Positions 9,601 through 10,013 of a stretch of 10,013 nucleotides of DNA are shown piece after piece. Position 1 is the stretch's first letter. The number at the start of each line of letters is the position of its first letter. This stretch comes from DAOTXN01 sp034435435. GTDB taxonomy: Bacteria; Chloroflexota; Anaerolineae; S140-20. The translations under genes were made by a program, and so were the position numbers. The notes beneath the pieces are model-generated. The model was not told where the DNA came from and made no database searches. It saw nothing but the letters and a program-made list of their open reading frames with translations. The stretch is from the NCBI GenBank assembly GCA_034435435.1, contig DAOTXN010000137.1, forward strand, positions 1-10,013, read 5' to 3'.

Positions 9601-10013
9601 TCCAACGCCACGTATTCCTCGCTGATTCGCTGATCCGCCCACTCGTAGCGCACCGCGTTTCCATCCACCACGGGTTCCACGTCTGTGCGCGTCAGCCACG
9701 TCGCAGCCCCCAGACGCACCTCTTTCAGATAGTGGCCTACGCTGATTTCCGCACCGCCGACCAGATCGGCGCGAAAGGTCAGCCCCCACGCCGCAAAGTC
9801 CAGCCGGTGATACGGCCCCTCGACAAAAATCGCCTCTCGCTCTCCCGCCTCGCGCACCGTGTTGCGGGCCAGCTCCAGCGCCGTCTCGGCGCCGTCGCGC
9901 GTCCCCTCATCTTCGTCCAGCCGGTACACGGCCGCCTCAGGCGCGGCGATCTCCAGATTGATGCGTTGCTGCGCCGCCACCCCCCCCCTGGCCCGGCCCC
10001 CCGCCCCCCCCGG
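651..10013 (-). CDS. Giant RHS/YD-repeat polymorphic toxin with propeller, PKD, DUF2341 and SpvB-like modules and a methyltransferase-like C-terminal tip (5' partial)
   Basis: The frame is open from the window edge to TAG at 651. The first plausible start inside the window is GTG at 9980 (3,109 residues; residue numbers here use it), but 11 more codons stay open to the edge. No signal peptide or RBS is visible, so the N-terminus is probably missing. Approximate order: N-terminal domain 1-240; seven propeller-type repeats 245-588; PKD 590-668 and 669-754; two Ig-like modules 755-966; PKD 967-1060 and 1061-1138; DUF2341-like 1145-1290; PKD 1290-1376; connector 1377-1530; SpvB-like 1531-1860; YD repeats 1860-2760; RHS core 2770-2879 ending PANYSDPSG; hydrophobic linker 2880-2935; methyltransferase-like tip 2938-3109. 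RHS proteins of this form are known to encase and release a toxic C-terminus. The protein is expected to be secreted or surface-attached and to deliver the tip to competitors. The unbroken frame argues for a functional gene. The RHS toxin class is secure; the target and delivery route are unknown. Confidence 0.93.
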   Translation of the reverse strand, partial: PGGAGGRARGGVAAQQRINLEIAAPEAAVYRLDEDEGTRDGAETALELARNTVREAGEREAIFVEGPYHRLDFAAWGLTFRADLVGGAEISVGHYLKEVRLGAATWLTRTDVEPVVDGNAVRYEWADQRISEEYVALDAGVEQRLVFTQPLPANGADVTLVGTFEAPLAARLNVSGTVVYFYGPRGREWLAQYGPALAYDAAGHLAILEIRLSGTDVEIVLPGAWLARATYPVVVDPLLGSRLTLAASSLINRYTPDVAYNPDSDQYLATWLFASETTVGVHARRVWADGAPDGGIFTLYQVSGPPVSQWDAPRAAYDPTSDKYLVTWAVDSGQIASALRSRQVPASGTTLGPVQTVHGGSHANPAVAADTLNGGYLVAWDDTAGNVYARRVGADGAPTGNVINVATGAAVEQDPDVAFSSAAEEYLVVWEQDSDVYGRRVASDGGLPGNAFALTTATGTQADPALDYGSASGAFLVTWSESSDVKGQRVASDGDLLGGVLDVATGALTQFAPDVGYDALTEDWLTVWRGVGQAGFPKPWGQVLHEEGTLSGNNQLLVKYSGETGSRAATSGAGAPSGNHLVVWDDVNNTAIYGQRFRPLQAGFTATPTHGVAPLTVQFTTTATPAGVADQGRWFFGDGATSPQPYLQHTYTQAGVFTVSGRMTDTQTGEWDVLTRTAYISVTPVAGFTATPRQGAAPLTVHFSDTATSGVDQWYWTFGVGDASASQHPVYTYTGVGVYTVTQRVSDTASGGWDVLTRTAFITVFLDNTPPFNPFLITETHGVPSGIWQGSVNAPVFEWEAGRDDASGVAGYYVYFGPNEAVTPTTFITDTTYATGTLPAEGSYYLRLRTADQAGNVSQPETVFIFRYDATPPATPTVSEVAGIPDGVWQTTHNLPRFRVEGGDSDTPSGWDRYQYQWMRDFGAAEPVTVTSGIMTSAPVTVGMPLIQQMGQYTFRARSLDRAGNASDWADYAVWYGPLAAAFSADVTEGEAPLHVTFYNDSTPAPLLEAFLWNLGDDVTSTLRAPEHTYAASGVYTVSLRVMVRQGSPQAGGGVTDTLTQTHFITVTPPTLWPDFIAAPRVGTAPLTVQFTNTTQAQSPVLTFIWDFGDGSPVSHAVDPSHVYAANGAYTVSLTAETATATATTTHTREIIVADLSPCAWSFQPVTPAWWDERYLNRQPLTVAVGAQGLTFVPGVTTTLAFTLDTQALITHGLALESGADLRVTYWDGATWTELPRTLAFVDTPTSTLFFPLQATVEAHQVDSNYYLYYGSPDAGAPPTLFLDTSGDGAFSHVEGDAAITLTLAFAGSPRRGPAPLTVTFTDTSTAEGGAIVSREWTFGDGGDPVHPSPISNTYTTPGLYQVELTVVAENVTGAVTGTLTRPAYVIVNGRAGVTVTVGLSQTAEVTATICPSHTAQGFPSPDGRAWISFPTGAVAEPAVVRYTPQPRGAYLTRFDLRVETLGGAPLVAFDPPLEVTFDYSAWGLPPVAAQGLRAFLLPDAGQAEPLSSAVDTTAETFWVQVPHLSGLAVAGPNPGGPPPLGPTLAPYETDLFTGAAAFALPLQAAPGTAGVQPNLTLAYNSRLATEGWDEQAGVVGHGFSLDMGYVAYAQESCPWCEPPDHRFELVLNGARLKLVDTGDGEHYRTDPETFWRVRRFEGANHGVDLLDYRWEVTTQDGTRYFFGSSAGSVQRSPGWLSSWINVVLPWRYMLDRVEDPHGNYFVVTYTKDVQTFCPSTLDELGDCRVTPVGYDRALYLHEIAYTGNESTGLTPRRHVSFDYRSRAAYLMPDWPAEYENNPFTWSFFYTDYLHAVRVWVDDEQSPVRRYELVHQIIETGDEQRPRDRHLQMASVTLYGDDGSTLPITTFTYGQNGAKPAELSGVDNGYGGQVHYTFDQGRVQTRRVQDAQTAADHTFVYTYEGRDAGGGHRQVQVSAPEGDYTRTTFHTDGDKRGRVEKVTRGRAWDLFTWTETGYAYDVWSGYGSPFVYPTLASTRLPSGAMQETTYHYDVQDSCGDACYGNLKWTRSQLNGSADTLETVWHYYPPGPHYLPGRVQVETRAFDPDGSHATQARTYYDYQDDGDLTMVWLVDGLGGQRTAFGYDAYGNLKTVTDRAGNTTTYTYDPDYWSFPEGVSYANGFEEAANYDPAFGLPSWQTDVNGLQTDYDYDPFGRLDLLTQPGGVTTDYAYTDGPTGLTVDVSASGPGETPLESQAVYNGLGQLTRSSVAGVYDEGSASTVDRQYDALGRVEQVSLPHAGAPTHWTTYQYDAVGRIKQVDDPVQGLQMYQYLLLGPGAQAYTWQDGAGRQWQYVLDSLGRVTQVTEDPDGANLHTAYRYDVFGHLTWVQDAAGNETTMSYDGAGRKTAMDDPDMGHWEYGYDLAGNLKWQTDANGNQMTFSYDALNRLTGKQAEAYAVSYTYDEGTGANLGRRTRMDDGSGYTEYLYDNLGRLESQTKYISAEFYVELLDEEEWGTVSFGGTYETGFSYDGLGRPKTLTYPSGEVITYTYHPQGTVAGLAGDGGEWDPAAYASGLSYNVAGQPSGLTFGNGLQTTWSYQGEVAGLPLEGINTPGVQDVSYTYDPAGYLYTASDGAPAPWGFGLDYDYDPLARLASVEGSSALSITLTMHYDELSNAVEREDVFTWDPGHALPHAPDGINAGSITFLYDANGNRIEQNTDDTVITYTYDPANHLTRVLENSEGFTQTVHYVYDGDGALALRVYSECDYTIYGGGDYEEQGLDIDNGEFGRFCYPQYTSYYRAAGQAIASRRVYPYVEEDVPIYTSTVRYLHRDYLGNLTEVTDEGGNLTGSARYDAFGIHYSDNIPSDITTDRYTGSILDPDTGLYKIGARWYDPGTALWLTPDAVVPDVNNPIAWNPYAFNYQNPANYSDPSGHFPIWDILDIGSFFLSARDFIRSPSWANLGWWALDAVSLLPVVSFAWVRHAGKVDDVGDTRRIIEIGSGGGENLLRIAEARPGSLVVGVDYANDAATLAKIRAAYSPYRNIEVVRANYLRAPFGTGQFDEVIAIAPGSVKDYVTDAAKTATNLVSAHGRFYVVTDLGAAPTAIQAIEQGLKSRGLRGQIVSGFRDVRDIARGLNPLGIPLESAFFSGYDEVWEIFVQLGP
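654..1175 (-). other. C-terminal toxin tip: class I SAM-dependent methyltransferase-like domain
   Basis: Residues about 2938-3109. Seen: motif I as RIIEIGSGGGEN (E2944, G2946, G2948, G2950), an aliphatic second strand ending in acidic D2969 (LVVGVD), NIEVVRANY (2989-2997) where the adenine-contacting segment falls, FDEVIAIAPGS (3007-3017) as the fourth strand, then RFYVVTD as a fifth. This is the usual order of a Rossmann-fold SAM methyltransferase, and the cofactor-binding residues look intact. The fourth strand is followed by IAPGS rather than the (D/N)PPY of amino-methyltransferases acting on adenine or glutamine. There is no cysteine in the domain, which argues against a C5-cytosine mechanism. 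The substrate cannot be read from the sequence. It could instead be an enzyme that uses the fold for another SAM reaction. Sampled G+C is about 47-52%, well below the scaffold. Confidence 0.72.
1176..1343 (-). other. Hydrophobic pre-toxin linker between RHS core and tip
   Basis: Residues about 2880-2935 contain two hydrophobic, tryptophan-rich helical stretches (IWDILDIGSFFLSARDF and WANLGWWALDAVSLLPVV) ending in HAGKVDD. Similar helical linkers are commonly found between RHS cores and diverse toxin tips, where they are thought to help release or membrane passage; that role is family knowledge, not shown here. The segment keeps the high G+C of the scaffold (about 60% in the line at 1261), so it belongs to the conserved part of the gene and not to the exchanged tip. 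Confidence 0.6.
1344..1670 (-). other. RHS repeat-associated core domain with PxxxxDPxG motif
   Basis: Residues about 2771-2879. Seen: RYLHRDYLGNLTEVTD, then ARYDAFG, then TGLYKIGARWYDPGTALWLT, and finally PANYSDPSG (P2871, D2876, G2879). These are the hallmark blocks of the RHS-associated core. In studied RHS and TcC proteins this core forms an aspartyl-type self-cleaving plug and the chain is cut just after the DPxG(L) motif. Here H2880 replaces the usual leucine. Cleavage would free a tip of about 230 residues including the hydrophobic linker. Confidence 0.88.
1671..4400 (-). repeat. YD/RHS repeat array
   Basis: Residues about 1860-2770 hold some twenty degenerate copies of the pattern YDxxGRLxxxxxxxGxxxxYxYD, for example YDAYGNLKTVTDRAGNTT, YDPFGRLDLLTQPGG, YDGAGRKTAMDDPD, YDALNRLTGKQ and YDANGNRIEQNTDD. 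In known structures such repeats form a spiral beta-sheet cocoon around the toxin. The repetition shows at DNA level as recurring short blocks reading tcgtaggtgtagctcacg on the plus strand (near 2275 and 2755). The last part (about residues 2700-2765) departs from the pattern and includes a Cys- and acid-rich insertion. Confidence 0.9.
4401..5390 (-). other. SpvB/TcB-like domain
   Basis: Residues about 1531-1860. It opens with APYETDLFTGAAAFALPL, then QPNLTLAYNSR and GVVGHGFSLDMGYVAY, which resemble the SpvB N-terminal family (repeated beta-strand start, then a GxGxSL block). It continues with RYFFGSSAGS and YMLDRVEDPHGNYFVVTY and ends in a TFTYGQNG block that leads into the YD repeats. In Tc toxins the SpvB-like part of TcB joins the RHS part of TcC to close the cocoon; here both lie in one chain. 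The TcdB middle domain seen in true TcB proteins is not evident, so this is SpvB-like and not a complete TcB. Confidence 0.72.
5391..5850 (-). other. Connector domain between the last PKD and the SpvB-like region
   Basis: Residues about 1377-1530. Seen: a beta-rich stretch with AWISFPTGAVAEPAVVRYTP, FDPPLEVTFDYS and FWVQVPHLSGLAVAG, ending in a glycine/proline-rich linker (PNPGGPPPLGP). The pattern of an early FPxGAV block and a late PHLSxFAV block is seen in ZU5/autoproteolysis-related or related adhesin modules of large secreted proteins, but the match is too loose to name a family. Confidence 0.4.
5851..6110 (-). other. PKD domain 5
   Basis: Residues about 1290-1376. Seen: APLTVTFTDTST, REWTFGDGGDPVH and NTYTTPGLYQVELTV, the three signature blocks of a PKD (polycystic kidney disease) beta-sandwich. 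PKD modules act as spacers or binding modules on extracellular proteins. This copy is separated from the other four by the DUF2341-like domain. Confidence 0.85.
6111..6545 (-). other. DUF2341-like domain
   Basis: Residues about 1145-1290. It starts with WWDERYLNRQPLTV and contains RVTYWDGATWTELPR and SNYYLYYGSPDAGAPP. The WxxRxxI/L opening and the YYLYYGxPxA ending are typical of DUF2341, a beta-rich domain found in large surface proteins and often beside PKD or concanavalin-like domains. Its function is unknown; carbohydrate binding is often suspected. Confidence 0.65.
6546..7080 (-). other. PKD domains 3 and 4
   Basis: Residues about 967-1138. PKD3: EAPLHVTFYNDS, FLWNLGDDV and HTYAASGVYTVSLRV; its WxFGDG block is degenerate (WNLGDD). 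PKD4: TAPLTVQFTNTT, FIWDFGDGS and HVYAANGAYTVSLTA, a close match to the consensus. Each ends in an ITV or IIV strand that leads to the next module. Confidence 0.85.
7081..7715 (-). other. Two Ig-like modules
   Basis: Residues about 755-966. The two halves align with each other: DNTPPFNPFLITETHG, GIWQGSVNAPVFEW and RTADQAGNVS in the first; DATPPATPTVSEVAG, GVWQTTHNLPRFRVEG and RSLDRAGNAS in the second. The pattern of DxTPP at the start and DxAGN(V/A)S at the end is typical of bacterial Ig/Fn3-like repeats in large secreted proteins. They probably act as a rigid stalk. Confidence 0.65.
7716..8213 (-). other. PKD domains 1 and 2
   Basis: Residues about 590-754. PKD1: VAPLTVQFTTTATP, GRWFFGDGATSPQ and HTYTQAGVFTVSGRM. 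PKD2: AAPLTVHFSDTATS, WYWTFGVGDASAS and YTYTGVGVYTVTQRV. Both close with almost the same DVLTRTA(Y/F)I(S/T)V block, pointing to a recent duplication. Confidence 0.87.
8218..9248 (-). repeat. Seven ~50-residue repeats, probable seven-bladed beta-propeller
   Basis: Residues about 245-588. Seven copies share the pattern PDVAYxxxSxxYLVxWxxxxxVYGRRVxxDG: PDVAYNPDSDQYLATW, PRAAYDPTSDKYLVTW, PAVAADTLNGGYLVAW, PDVAFSSAAEEYLVVW, PALDYGSASGAFLVTW, PDVGYDALTEDWLTVW and a last copy with GNHLVVWDD and IYGQRF. The count, the length and the alternating strands fit a closed seven-bladed propeller. Its role could be surface or receptor binding, but it is not a recognised TcdB-type propeller. Confidence 0.7.
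9249..9980 (-). other. N-terminal beta-rich domain (unnamed)
   Basis: Residues about 1-244. Seen: an opening acidic stretch (RLDEDEGTRDGAE), then FAAWGLTFRADLVGG, AVRYEWADQRISEEYV, VDAxVEQRLVF-like strands, and the closing TYPVVVDPLLG. A YPVxVDP block that ends a leading beta-domain is common in very large secreted RHS and repeat proteins, but no function is assigned. The domain seems to be entered partway or nearly at its start; a signal peptide would be expected upstream of the window edge. Confidence 0.5.
9980..10013. other. Low-complexity C/G run at window edge
   Basis: The last 34 bases contain no A and a single T, with C runs of 9, 6 and 8. In the gene's frame they translate as glycine/arginine-rich sequence (PGGAGGRARGG). 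This may be a sequencing or assembly artefact at a contig end, so the start at GTG 9980 should not be trusted. Confidence 0.6.

Overview
The window is dominated by one minus-strand gene that runs off the right edge. It encodes a giant extracellular-type RHS polymorphic toxin of at least 3,109 residues (651 to the window end). A small minus-strand gene directly downstream (53..607) sits where an immunity gene is expected. The first 33 bases look like the last ten codons of a plus-strand gene that converges on this pair. No RNA genes, CRISPR arrays, transposases or clear terminators are visible. The promoter and true N-terminus of the large gene lie outside the window.

Reading the large protein from N to C terminus: an N-terminal domain ending in YPVVVDP; seven repeats of about 50 residues that look like a seven-bladed beta-propeller; two PKD domains; two Ig-like modules; two more PKD domains; a DUF2341-like domain; a fifth PKD domain; a connector; a SpvB/TcB-like domain; a long array of YD (RHS) repeats; an RHS-associated core ending in a canonical PxxxxDPxG motif (residues 2871-2879); a hydrophobic pre-toxin linker; and a C-terminal tip of about 170 residues. 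The tip has the SAM-binding signature of a class I (Rossmann-fold) methyltransferase: EIGSGGG at the first strand and a terminal acidic residue (VGVD) at the second.

The expected logic is that of other polymorphic toxins. The SpvB-like and RHS parts form a shell that holds the tip, the core cuts the tip loose, and a dedicated neighbour protects the producer. The tip and the downstream gene have a clearly lower G+C (about 38-52% in sampled 60-base lines) than the scaffold (about 60-73%). The break lies near base 1175-1200, at the start of the methyltransferase domain, as expected for an exchangeable toxin/immunity cassette.

The organism is probably a high-GC environmental bacterium. The mix of many PKD domains (ITVTP linkers, APLTVxF motifs), DUF2341 and RHS in one secreted protein is reminiscent of Chloroflexota (Anaerolineae/Caldilineae-like), but this is an impression from style, not a taxonomic proof. 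The right edge (9980-10013) is an almost pure C/G run and may be poor-quality assembly.
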